A stretch of 64,000 bases of DNA. Origin: Ignavibacteria bacterium (GTDB lineage Bacteria > Bacteroidota > Ignavibacteria > Ignavibacteriales > Ignavibacteriaceae). A model generated the notes under the pieces. The model was given only the letters and a program-made list of their open reading frames with translations, did no database searches and had not been told where the DNA came from. Numbering within the stretch: the stretch's first letter is position 1; the number at the start of each line of letters is the position of its first letter. The position numbers and the translations under genes are program-made. Positions 8,701 through 17,132 of the stretch are shown piece by piece. The stretch lies in NCBI GenBank assembly GCA_030684555.1, contig JAUXVN010000013.1:1-64000 (forward strand). Direction: 5' to 3'.

Positions 8701-9789
8701 TCAAATATTATAATCAATTTTCGTCAATTTTACTTTTAGCCAATGGAAATCTCCTTTTGGCAATTTCCATGTAACATCCATATCAATTGGGATTTTAATT
8801 CCATTTAGATATTCATTTTTATTTGAAGTTATAACCCATGGATATTTTTCCGCCTTATCATCTGAGCCCATGTATCTCAAAGCTTCAAATCTTTTAAATT
8901 CACCAGATTCATCAAAAAAGAAGGCTGCGTTTACACTCACTCCATTATAAGTCATAGTAACTTCGGCAGAAAGTGAATCAATACTTTTCCAGTTGATGTA
9001 CGAACAAATAGCGGCTGAAGGAAACCAAACAATTTCACCCAAATATCTTTGCATTGTTCCCTCGTTTATTTTCTCATTGGAAACATCAACGACACTAAAT
9101 AATGAGTATAGTTTAATAAGCATTTTACCTTTTCCCGAAACGAACAAATCACGTCCTTTTACAAAAACAAATGGATTCATCTCTAAATCAACAGTCCATA
9201 TAAAAGCAGGTTTTTCTATAGAAAAGTATTGAATTGCCTTTCCATCATACCAATCAACTTGGTCTGATTCCAAACGTATTTTTGCTGATTGCTCTAATCT
9301 TACTGAAAATACTTTTTCCTTACCGACTGCACCTGAATTTATAACCCAATTTCTTACAGGATGTGGTAGTTTATCCAATTCGCTTAACTCAAGTTTTGAA
9401 TTATTTTTTGTTAATTCAGAAAATATGTTCTGCTGTTCAAGCGCTGCATATCGGTTAAAATTCCAAACACCGTATGCAATGACAATCAATAACAGGATTA
9501 TAAAATTTGGTATAGTACCGTATTTTGCATCATTCCATGAAAAAATAATCACGATTTGCGAAAGAATAATTGCGGTTAGTCCAGCCATCCACCAGACATC
9601 TTTTTGAAATATGAAAAGAAATAGAGTTATCAAAAAAAGTATTGTTGAAATTAACCAAACAATTCCAACAGGTTTAGATATTGGCATTGTTAGCTGTTCA
9701 AGTTGAGCAAGTTTATAGGCTTTCAAAAATCCTAATAGATGGATAAATCCATGAATAAAGAGCATAAGAGTGAATACAATACGCAGCAT
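8701..9789 (-). CDS. DUF6544 family membrane protein
   Basis: 362 residues. The first ~130 form four or five hydrophobic segments (residues ~5-20, 40-60, 65-90, 95-115). A soluble domain follows that begins LPHPVRNWVINSGAVGKEKV, the characteristic start of DUF6544. The domain continues with a beta-rich body containing GRDLFVSGKGKMLIKLYSLF, a pattern also common in this family. Function is unknown. The start codon is at 9789, at the edge of the divergent region shared with the ArsR-type regulator, so the regulator could also affect it. No enzyme motif is visible. Confidence 0.75.
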   Translation of the reverse strand: MLRIVFTLMLFIHGFIHLLGFLKAYKLAQLEQLTMPISKPVGIVWLISTILFLITLFLFIFQKDVWWMAGLTAIILSQIVIIFSWNDAKYGTIPNFIILLLIVIAYGVWNFNRYAALEQQNIFSELTKNNSKLELSELDKLPHPVRNWVINSGAVGKEKVFSVRLEQSAKIRLESDQVDWYDGKAIQYFSIEKPAFIWTVDLEMNPFVFVKGRDLFVSGKGKMLIKLYSLFSVVDVSNEKINEGTMQRYLGEIVWFPSAAICSYINWKSIDSLSAEVTMTYNGVSVNAAFFFDESGEFKRFEALRYMGSDDKAEKYPWVITSNKNEYLNGIKIPIDMDVTWKLPKGDFHWLKVKLTKIDYNI

Positions 9790-9868
9790 ATTTAATAAAC
9801 TCCATAAAAGTTATTATCTGATATATCAAATTAACCAAACCAAATTGAATTTATTACACAAAAATAAA

Positions 9869-9899
9869 TTGACAAAGCTCTAGAATAAATGTATTTTTG
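9869..9899 (+). promoter_or_regulatory. Promoter of the ArsR/GIY-YIG cassette
   Basis: TTGACA at 9869-9874 and TATTTTTG at 9892-9899. This reads both as a sigma-70-like -35 with 17-base spacing and as the Bacteroidota form TTG-N20-TAnnTTTG. It is 33 bases before the ArsR start codon and directly abuts the palindrome at 9901. Confidence 0.65.
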
Positions 9900-9900
9900 T

Positions 9901-9916
9901 TTCGATACTTATCGAA
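9901..9916. promoter_or_regulatory. Perfect inverted repeat, candidate ArsR operator
   Basis: TTCGATA-CT-TATCGAA: two perfect 7-base arms around 2 bases. It sits immediately downstream of the predicted promoter, over the likely transcription start, and 15 bases before the ArsR-family start codon. This is where an autorepressor would bind. Binding is inferred, not shown. Confidence 0.6.
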
Positions 9917-9931
9917 TTACTTTAGGGAAGC

Positions 9932-10507
9932 ATGGATATACAACAAAGCATCGAAATAATGAAATCACTTGCAGACACAAGCCGTTTGCATGTGATTAAT
10001 TCTTTATTCGAAAAACCACAGTATGTTGAAGAACTATCGAATCGGCTTAACCTTGCTGCTTCTACAGTTTCCTTTCACTTGAAGAAATTAGAAAAAGCCG
10101 GATTAGTATCAAAAATTAAAGAGCAGTATTATTTCGTCTATAAAATAAATGATGAAATTCTAAACCTCACTTTGAGAAAATTCATCTCTTTCGAAAATCT
10201 TGAGAAATTTAATCAGGAGAAACGGATTACAGACTATCGTAATAAGGTTATTAAATCTTTTTTTAAGAAAAATAAATTGATAAAACTCCCGGTTCAGCAC
10301 AAAAAAAGATTGATAATTCTGGATGAAATAATAAACTCATTCGAGATTGGGAAGAAGTATGATGAACCAACATTAGATAAAATTATTAATAAATTTTTTG
10401 ATGATCATTGTACGATCAGGCGATTGTTCATAGAGGAAGGAATGATGAAAAGAGAAAACAGTATTTATGAACGAATTATGAATAAGATAGAGGTTCGAAA
10501 TGATTAA
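9932..10507 (+). CDS. ArsR-family transcriptional regulator with C-terminal DUF2087
   Basis: 191 residues. Residues ~1-85 form an ArsR-type winged helix: IMKSLADTSRLHVINSL, then LAASTVSFHLKKLEKAGLV as the recognition helix. Residues ~110-190 match DUF2087 (KRLIILDEIINSFEIGKKYDEPTLDKIIN...DDHCTIRRLFIEEGMMKRE). No CxC or ELCVCDL metal-binding motif is seen, so a metal sensor role is not supported. AGGGA lies about 6 bases before the ATG. It overlaps the next gene by 8 bases, implying translational coupling. The operator-like palindrome at 9901-9916 suggests autoregulation. The inducing signal is unknown. Confidence 0.85.
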   Translation: MDIQQSIEIMKSLADTSRLHVINSLFEKPQYVEELSNRLNLAASTVSFHLKKLEKAGLVSKIKEQYYFVYKINDEILNLTLRKFISFENLEKFNQEKRITDYRNKVIKSFFKKNKLIKLPVQHKKRLIILDEIINSFEIGKKYDEPTLDKIINKFFDDHCTIRRLFIEEGMMKRENSIYERIMNKIEVRND

Positions 10508-10856
10508 TAAGAAAGAATTAAAGCAAAAATATAAAGAGACTTTACCTCCAATGGGGATTTACCAAATTAGAAACGTTGTTAATGGTAAAATTTTAGTTGG
10601 AAGCAGTAAGAATTTACACGGTAAAGCAAACAGCTTTAAGTTTCAACTCAAACATGGAAGTCATATGAATTCCGATCTCCAGCGTGAATTTATTGAATTT
10701 GGAGAAGACAAATTTTTATTTGAAATCATCGATTACCTTGAACCTAAAGAAGGTACCGATTATGATTATACCGATGATTTATCAACTCTCGAAATGTTGT
10801 GGCTTGAGAAACTGCAACCGTACCTTGAAAAGGGATACAATAAAACAAAAAGGTGA
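10500..10856 (+). CDS. GIY-YIG-like protein coupled to the ArsR/DUF2087 regulator
   Basis: 118 residues. GIY is at 19-21 and the second motif reads LVG (32-34) instead of YIG, followed by SSKNL. The conserved arginine expected about eight residues later aligns with K42, while a glutamate (E98) in a TLEMLWLEKLQPY helix aligns with the conserved Glu. GIY-YIG enzymes cut DNA; here two of the usual catalytic residues (the second Tyr and the Arg) are changed, so nuclease activity is doubtful. Proteins of this kind are known as partners of ArsR/DUF2087 regulators in other bacteria (recalled, not searched). The gene ends one base before the convergent cobO stop. Confidence 0.7.
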   Translation: MINKKELKQKYKETLPPMGIYQIRNVVNGKILVGSSKNLHGKANSFKFQLKHGSHMNSDLQREFIEFGEDKFLFEIIDYLEPKEGTDYDYTDDLSTLEMLWLEKLQPYLEKGYNKTKR

Positions 10857-11390
10857 CTATGATTCAATTCCTTTACGTGAAAGTATACCGTTGGTGTAGT
10901 AGTGCTTAATCTCTTTCATTTCAGTTACAAGATCCGCCGCTGCTATCAACTCATCGGGGCAATAACGACCGGTTAATATTAACTCTACTTGCGCCGGTTT
11001 ATTTTTAATTACATTTAATAAATCAGTTGTAGTTAGTAATCCAAAATAAACCGAAACACAAGCTTCATCAAGAATCACCAGATCATATTCTCCGGAGTTC
11101 ATCACCTGAATAGCTTTATTAATTGCAAATTTTGCTTTTTCAATTTCTTCAGCGGGAGCTGGCTCTTTTTTGTAGACAAAATCATCGCCACAGTATTGTT
11201 CGATCGTAATAAATTCGTTTAACAGTTCTAGGCTATTCAATTCGTTGTAAGGATATTCCTTCATAAATTGAATTATGAAAGATTTTAATCCATAACCGGC
11301 TGCTCTCGCTGCTTGTCCAATTGCTGCAGTTGTTTTTCCTTTGCCATTGCCGGTATAAATTTGTGTGAATCCTCTTTCAAGTCTGGACAT
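10857..11390 (-). CDS. cobO: Cob(I)yrinic acid a,c-diamide adenosyltransferase (CobO/BtuR type)
   Basis: 177 residues, usual CobO/BtuR length. It transfers the adenosyl group of ATP to the cobalt of corrinoids, giving adenosylcobalamin. The P-loop is GNGKGKTTAA (14-23). QFMKEYPYNE, LVILDEACVSVYFGLL and LTGRYCPDELIAAADLVTEM are family signatures. No other cobalamin gene and no cobalamin riboswitch are in the window, so salvage is as likely as synthesis. The stop codon touches that of the GIY-YIG-like gene on the other strand, leaving no room for a terminator. Confidence 0.93.
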   Translation of the reverse strand: MSRLERGFTQIYTGNGKGKTTAAIGQAARAAGYGLKSFIIQFMKEYPYNELNSLELLNEFITIEQYCGDDFVYKKEPAPAEEIEKAKFAINKAIQVMNSGEYDLVILDEACVSVYFGLLTTTDLLNVIKNKPAQVELILTGRYCPDELIAAADLVTEMKEIKHYYTNGILSRKGIES

Positions 11391-11463
11391 AAAAATTATC
11401 TAAATAATATTGATTAATTTATTTCCTGCCATATTTTATTAGACTTCTTACAATCAAGTATTC

Positions 11464-12945
11464 TCATCTTAACAGAATCATTTTTTTTGTTTCTACAAAA
11501 TTACCACAACGCAATTGATAATAATAAATACCGGATGGAAGATTTTCATTTTGTTTAATATTGAAGTCAACTTCATAGCTGCCGTTTTGAAGTATTTCAT
11601 TTAGGATTGTAAAGATTTCTTCACCCAAGGTATTAAAAACTTTTAGCGTTGTTGTTAAACCTTGTTCAACTCCGTTTGGTATTTGAAATTTAATTTTTGT
11701 AGATGGATTAAAAGGATTCGGATAATTCTGGTGAAGTGTAAATCCAGGTTCTTCTGTAACAATTATATTATCGCGCGCTGTCGATAAAGGCTTATATCGT
11801 TTCTCGATTTCATTCCAAAGCTGAGGTTTTGCTCTGTCATATCCTAAAGCCCACATTCCTATTCCTTTATAATTCTTTGATTCAGCAAGGTCATATTTTA
11901 AACCTAAGCTCGAATCATCATCATACCAGACTTGATACCAGGTAGTATCTCTAAAAAAGCGATACCAGGGGACTTTATTATCGCTCGCCCATAATCTTCC
12001 ATAAATACTTGCGGAATCTACATCATGCATAAATCGTGTGGAGGAGACATATTTTAAAACTGCTGAATGTGGTAACTCTGTTAATGTCTTCCATTTTTCA
12101 CCATAATAAGGAACACCGAGTATAAGTTTTTCCGGGCGATTAATTGTAGCCCAACTATAAGAATTATTAACGACATAATTAATATTGTACGTTCCTCCGC
12201 TTAATGGGGCGCTGGCACCGGAAGTTGTGCTCCAACTACCGTAAAATGAATATCCCATAATAAAAATATAATCACATGATTCTACAAGTCCTTTTAAATC
12301 CCATCCGCCCCAATTAATTGAGGGTCCGGCAAATGAAACTTCTGCATCTGGTCTAAAAAAATTAATAAATTCTGTAAGTTCATACATAAAATTATTAAGA
12401 ACCGCTCCCCGATCTTCACTTTTCAGATGTTCAAAATCAATATTAATTCCGTCAAATTGATATTGAATCATCTTATCTTTTACTTGATTAAAAAAATTAG
12501 TTTTGGCAACTGTATTCCTCATAATATTTTTAATCTGAAGAGGTTCAAAATTAACTGCGGTCAATATGACTTTTACTCCATTGAGATGTGCTTTATTAAT
12601 TACATCTGTCCATGGCCAATAATAGGGATTAAAAACATTTCCCATACTATCAACGGTAAAATCAAATAAAGCTATATGAGTCAGTAAATCGTAGCGGATA
12701 TAATTTCTCGAATTATAATATTCCCAAAATGGCAAGTAGCCAAAAACCGTTTTTGTTAATTCACTTTTATTAAATTGAAGCGGAATAATATCTTTACCGC
12801 TCTCATCAAATTCACTATTACGATTTTTTATATTTTTATTCTCAAGAAAATCTCTTTTATGAATAGAAATCGATTCTTGTCCATTAATCGAAATTGTAAC
12901 AAGCGCTATAAAAAATATAATATTTGTGATTATTAAAAATTTCAT
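11464..12945 (-). CDS. Secreted glycoside hydrolase family 18 protein with type IX sorting domain
   Basis: 493 residues. A signal peptide (about 1-22) is followed by a GH18 TIM-barrel (about 65-390) opening with FGYLPFWEYYN. The catalytic signature DGINIDFE (DGxxxDxE) is intact, with the final Glu as proton donor, and later elements such as FIMGYSFYGSW and GIGMWALGYD are present. The C-terminus holds the type IX secretion sorting domain NYPNPFNPSTKIKF, ending MILLR. GH18 enzymes act on N-acetylglucosamine polymers such as chitin or peptidoglycan; the substrate is not defined here. It overlaps the upstream NYN gene by 4 bases (ATGA), so the two are coupled. Confidence 0.88.
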   Translation of the reverse strand: MKFLIITNIIFFIALVTISINGQESISIHKRDFLENKNIKNRNSEFDESGKDIIPLQFNKSELTKTVFGYLPFWEYYNSRNYIRYDLLTHIALFDFTVDSMGNVFNPYYWPWTDVINKAHLNGVKVILTAVNFEPLQIKNIMRNTVAKTNFFNQVKDKMIQYQFDGINIDFEHLKSEDRGAVLNNFMYELTEFINFFRPDAEVSFAGPSINWGGWDLKGLVESCDYIFIMGYSFYGSWSTTSGASAPLSGGTYNINYVVNNSYSWATINRPEKLILGVPYYGEKWKTLTELPHSAVLKYVSSTRFMHDVDSASIYGRLWASDNKVPWYRFFRDTTWYQVWYDDDSSLGLKYDLAESKNYKGIGMWALGYDRAKPQLWNEIEKRYKPLSTARDNIIVTEEPGFTLHQNYPNPFNPSTKIKFQIPNGVEQGLTTTLKVFNTLGEEIFTILNEILQNGSYEVDFNIKQNENLPSGIYYYQLRCGNFVETKKMILLR

Positions 12946-13403
12946 TCGTTATCATTCTCAAACAAATGCTTGAAATAATCAAGTTCTGCGGAAGAAGGTT
13001 CAGGTTTTTCTTCAAGTTCAATTGTTAACTTATTATCCAAATCTTTATAAAATTCATCCGAAGTTTTAACGTGACAACCGCAGGCACGCGCAAAATCAAA
13101 TATTTCTAAATCTGAAGAAATAACGTATAAGTTTTTAGGATTTTTTGACTGAGAAATATCCGACTTAATAATTGTATCGGCGGGTTCGCTGTTCGAGTAG
13201 ATTATTTTCATTTTATGTGAGCGAATCGCTATTTTTTGAAAACCGTCAAAGTATAAAAACACCTTACAATTTCTTCCATAAAAAAAACGATCCAGTAAAT
13301 GGACTAACTGTTCCCTCTCATCTCCCTTCTTATTTTTGCTGAAAGAAGTAAGACTTTTCGCTTTACCGAACAGATTATTTCCATCTATTAAATAGTGAAT
13401 CAT
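12942..13403 (-). CDS. NYN domain protein (YacP/Rae1-like PIN-fold RNase)
   Basis: 153 residues. It starts YLIDGNNLFGKAK, with the invariant Asp and Asn of the NYN/PIN fold, then REQLVHLLDRFFYGRNCKVFLYFDG, ADTIIKSDI and VISSDLEIFDFARACGCHV; these acidic residues form the usual metal-binding pocket. Bacillus YacP/Rae1 is a ribosome-associated endoribonuclease, so an RNase role is plausible but inferred. It is unusual to see it coupled by a 4-base overlap to a secreted glycoside hydrolase; the link may be only transcriptional. Confidence 0.8.
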   Translation of the reverse strand: MIHYLIDGNNLFGKAKSLTSFSKNKKGDEREQLVHLLDRFFYGRNCKVFLYFDGFQKIAIRSHKMKIIYSNSEPADTIIKSDISQSKNPKNLYVISSDLEIFDFARACGCHVKTSDEFYKDLDNKLTIELEEKPEPSSAELDYFKHLFENDNE

Positions 13404-13499
13404 TATAATTCGATTGTTGAAATTAGTTAATAAAATTTATTCGGTGATTAATTTATAAAAATATGATGATAAAAAATAGGAGGCTTAAAATGACTTTAG

Positions 13500-16118
13500 C
13501 TATCTTCTACCGCTGAAGAATCTATCTGTTTTTGTAACTTTTAAATCCTGTAACTGAGGTGCTTTAACCCTTATTTCAAAACGGTAACCTCGATATGAGC
13601 CAATTGGATTCCATGTGAAATTCATTAACCAGCAATGCAAATCACGACTTATCATAATTTGAGGGGCTGAGAATTGCTTATTCACAATGTCGTAACTTCC
13701 GCTGGTGGTGAATTTCCAATTAGGAGTTAGGTTGAAATCTAAACTTCCACTTACTGTAATAAACTTATTCGGTTTTAGAGGATTACTTTTAGATAAACCA
13801 TAATTGTAATTTAATGATATGCTCCATGGGATTGTAAAATCAGCCTCCTTGTCATCGTATAAACCTTTATAAGTACTCCCTGTTTGCTGTTGATACGCTG
13901 ATTCTTCATCTTGAATCTTTGCCCCCTCTGTAGGTTGGGATTGAGATTTTAATCTATCCCCTGAAAGTGAAGCGCTAATAGAGAAATTGAAATTTTTCAT
14001 TCTTGCTAATGCGCCATCATCTAAAACAAATTGATTTACTTCATGATTTATTTTTGTATCATACTTATAAAGTGAATAAGTTGAATTACCGGCAAAACTC
14101 AAGAAGTCTGAAATTTGAGTTCTATAGCTGACGAAAATATCGGAGAACTTTAAACTATCCGCTGCAAAATTATAACTTATATTTGCCGAAAGATTTAATA
14201 ATTGCAATTTATTCTCTTTAGCAGTTGTATCACGCGGGTCAACCATAGTTTTCATTTCAAAAATATTATCTAATCTGAAAGCCAAAGATTGAGACTCTCC
14301 CGAACCGGCTCCTCCAAATATTTCCCTTTGATACTTATTATATTTTATTTCTTTGCCGGAAGTATCATTATATGTTCCAAAATATCCCCATTTTTTCTCT
14401 GAAAAATCGGGCTGATAATTGTAAGATAGAGCAGGAGAAATAGTATGCCGAATCGCTGCTATACCCATTCTGTTCGGTTGTAAAATTCCATAAAGTTTAG
14501 TTGATGCTGAAACGCCCATATTAAATGTTCTTACAAAACCGAGTCGTTTAACATCATTAAAATAGACTGTGTCGGTTCCTGTTTTTGGTGAAAGACCCGT
14601 TACTACTTCAACTTGTTTATTATACCATAGTTCGCGATAACTAACATTCGGATTAAAATTTATATAACCGATTTTTGTAGAAAACCCCATACCAACGTTA
14701 TGATTAATACCACCACGAATATTTAATTGACCTTTTTCCTTTAATCTTCTATTCTGAAACTGTCCGTTATAATTAATGCCAAATTTCTCGTACCACTCTT
14801 CTTCACCAACACGTTTTTTCTTCCTGAACGGATAAAACTGAGATTTACTAAAACTCATATTAGGCAGATACTCAGTGATATCTCCTGTTTCAAGATTTTG
14901 ATTTCTGGAATAGTTTAATGATAAACTACTTCCGAATTCTTCCCAATTTTTGTAGTAAGATGCATTTGAAACGATATCATTTCTCAAAAGTTGATTATAA
15001 TCAGTACTATTTTGATTAATAAAATTACCCGATAGAAATTCCAAATTGACATCAAAACGTGAAGTTGGTGTTAAAGTTTGATTATGCACCCATCTAATTC
15101 TCCAATCTTGTTGATCGGTCCTATCGGCATCAGTAATTTCACCTGTATGTAATTTCGAAAATCCACCTTCTACAGTTCCGGAAAATGAATATCGTTTAAC
15201 ATACCGAAAACGGCTTGCAAGTGAATAACCACCTTTGGTATAATAGTCAGCAGTAAGATTAGCATCCATATAATCATTGATTGCCCAGAAGTAACCAAAT
15301 CTTGAAAAATATCGACCGTAACCGGGGCGGTCTCCAATTGCGGGAGGGATAATTCCTGAGCGTCTACCCGACTGTAAAGGGAAAACAGCAAACGGTAATG
15401 GAATAGGAAATGGAACACCTCCAAATGTCAACCAAATCCATTTTCCGATCATCTGTTCTTTTTGAATCACTTTCATTTCATGACCGATAAAACAGTAATG
15501 AGGAACTTCTGCATCACAGGTTGTGTAAACTCCGTTCTCTACAAAAAAAACATCTTTACTCACTTTTTTAATTTTCGCACCGGAGTAAGAAGTATTATCA
15601 CTTTCAGTTGCGGCATAAGTTATAAAACCTCTTGTTGTTTTAAAATTATATCGCATTCTTGTCCCTTTGTATTCTTCCCCTTTATCATTAAGTACAGGGG
15701 TTTGCAGCTCCTTATTACTGGTTGAATCATAACCGTAACTGAAGGCTTCGACATTACTTGTTTCAAAGTCAACATCAATTTTACCGGACTTCAGATTTGT
15801 TTCTTTATAGCGAAGATCACCGGAGCCGTAGATATACATTTTTTTTATTTTAAGATCGAATATTAGTGAATCCGTAGCAGAGGAAAATATAATAGAATCA
15901 ATGTCAGATTTAGTAGTCGTGACTAACGAATCGCTAACTTCGGCAGAATCTGGAATGGAGAGATTTAATGAATCAACCTCAGTCAAAGTAGTATCGCTTA
16001 CCTGAAATATCTGTGGTTGGAATAAAAATAATTTCTCAGAAATAGAGTTCACATCTGATTTTAATTCAATCATCAGTAGAAGTATAAGCGAAAAACAGAT
16101 GTAAATAGTTTGTTTCAT
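13500..16118 (-). CDS. lptD: LPS-assembly outer membrane protein LptD
   Basis: 872 residues. After a signal peptide comes a beta-taco LptA-like region (about 85-200, with IYGSGDLRYKETNLKSGKI and VFFVENGVYTTCD), then a large beta-barrel with many alternating aromatic strands to the C-terminus. The stretch PFPIPLPFAVFPLQSGRRSG followed by PGYGRYFSRFGYF is typical of Bacteroidota LptD. The protein inserts lipopolysaccharide into the outer leaflet; its partners LptB, LptA and LptC lie about 26 kb away at 41827-44508. Few cysteines are seen, so the E. coli disulfide pattern does not apply. It lies 38 bases downstream of the ROK kinase gene. Confidence 0.88.
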   Translation of the reverse strand: MKQTIYICFSLILLLMIELKSDVNSISEKLFLFQPQIFQVSDTTLTEVDSLNLSIPDSAEVSDSLVTTTKSDIDSIIFSSATDSLIFDLKIKKMYIYGSGDLRYKETNLKSGKIDVDFETSNVEAFSYGYDSTSNKELQTPVLNDKGEEYKGTRMRYNFKTTRGFITYAATESDNTSYSGAKIKKVSKDVFFVENGVYTTCDAEVPHYCFIGHEMKVIQKEQMIGKWIWLTFGGVPFPIPLPFAVFPLQSGRRSGIIPPAIGDRPGYGRYFSRFGYFWAINDYMDANLTADYYTKGGYSLASRFRYVKRYSFSGTVEGGFSKLHTGEITDADRTDQQDWRIRWVHNQTLTPTSRFDVNLEFLSGNFINQNSTDYNQLLRNDIVSNASYYKNWEEFGSSLSLNYSRNQNLETGDITEYLPNMSFSKSQFYPFRKKKRVGEEEWYEKFGINYNGQFQNRRLKEKGQLNIRGGINHNVGMGFSTKIGYINFNPNVSYRELWYNKQVEVVTGLSPKTGTDTVYFNDVKRLGFVRTFNMGVSASTKLYGILQPNRMGIAAIRHTISPALSYNYQPDFSEKKWGYFGTYNDTSGKEIKYNKYQREIFGGAGSGESQSLAFRLDNIFEMKTMVDPRDTTAKENKLQLLNLSANISYNFAADSLKFSDIFVSYRTQISDFLSFAGNSTYSLYKYDTKINHEVNQFVLDDGALARMKNFNFSISASLSGDRLKSQSQPTEGAKIQDEESAYQQQTGSTYKGLYDDKEADFTIPWSISLNYNYGLSKSNPLKPNKFITVSGSLDFNLTPNWKFTTSGSYDIVNKQFSAPQIMISRDLHCWLMNFTWNPIGSYRGYRFEIRVKAPQLQDLKVTKTDRFFSGRR

Positions 16119-16156
16119 GGACTAATTAATATTTAAAACTTTCATCAGGAATAGAG

Positions 16157-17119
16157 TTAATTCTTATAAAATACTAGAGATGATGCCCCTTTAATGCCTG
16201 CATCATTACTTAGTTTTGCGGGTAAAATTTTAATCCTCGGTTGAAGAGATTTTAACACTCTCTCACGCATTGATAATTCTATTGAGTCGAAAAGTTTCTC
16301 TCCAAATCCTGCAACTCCCCCACCGATAATAATTGAAGTTATATCCATAAGATTTGCAACAGATGCTAACGCATACCCAATATGATTTCCTAATTGTTGA
16401 ATAATACTGTTTGCAAATTGATCACCTTGAATAACCGCATCTGAAATAACTTTTGGAGTGAGTGAATCAAAATTATTATTCACAAGAGAAAATATTAAAG
16501 ACGATTTATTTGATTCATATTCCTTTACAACACGATTAATCAAATAACTGTTACCTGCATAAACTTCGATACATCCAAACGAACCGCAATTGCATTTATC
16601 TCCTTTATAATCAATTGATAAATGACCTATTTCTCCTGCAGCTCCGGTCTCGCCACGGAAAAGTTTTCTTTCAAAAATAATTCCTCCGCCGACTCCAGTT
16701 CCAAGAGTAATCATTAAGAATGAATTTAACTTTTTCCCGGCACCGAATATCATTTCACCAATTGCTGCGGCGTTGGCGTCATTCTCGACAAATGTATCAA
16801 GTTTAAATTCTTTAGAAATAATTTTCCCGAGATGAATTTTTCCCCAACCCGGTAAATTTGGAGGATTCTCAACTGTTCCTCTCTTAATCGATATTACTCC
16901 TGGAGCACCGATACCTATTCCCGTGATTTTGTAATCAGATTTATCGAGTAAATCTTTTATCCCTCGTTTAATCTGCTTAATAACTTTTTCCGGACCTTCA
17001 TTAGCCTTAGAATCAAGAAATGTTTTTTTTACAATTTTGCCATCTGATGTTACCAATCCAAACTTTATAAAAGTTCCACCGAGGTCAACACCAACCGCAT
17101 ATTTAATATTTTTACTCAT
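16157..17119 (-). CDS. ROK-family sugar kinase (glucokinase-like)
   Basis: 320 residues. The phosphate-binding start is AVGVDLGGTFIKFGLV, followed by GIGIGAPGVI, ENDANAAAIGEMIFGAG and LGTGVGGGIIFERKLFRG. The ROK signature GEIGHLSID leads to the zinc site C-N-C-G-x-x-G-C-I-E and the late GGGVAGFG. These proteins phosphorylate glucose or related hexoses with ATP; without an attached winged helix it is a kinase rather than a repressor. It sits in a run with a lipoprotein and a Gfo/Idh oxidoreductase; the exact sugar cannot be told from sequence. Confidence 0.88.
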   Translation of the reverse strand: MSKNIKYAVGVDLGGTFIKFGLVTSDGKIVKKTFLDSKANEGPEKVIKQIKRGIKDLLDKSDYKITGIGIGAPGVISIKRGTVENPPNLPGWGKIHLGKIISKEFKLDTFVENDANAAAIGEMIFGAGKKLNSFLMITLGTGVGGGIIFERKLFRGETGAAGEIGHLSIDYKGDKCNCGSFGCIEVYAGNSYLINRVVKEYESNKSSLIFSLVNNNFDSLTPKVISDAVIQGDQFANSIIQQLGNHIGYALASVANLMDITSIIIGGGVAGFGEKLFDSIELSMRERVLKSLQPRIKILPAKLSNDAGIKGASSLVFYKN

Positions 17120-17132
17120 ACAACTTTTCTAT

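Noticed and set aside
11391-11463. Possible cobalamin riboswitch before cobO
   Set aside because: Only 73 bases separate cobO from the upstream gene and no B12-box or long structured leader is visible.
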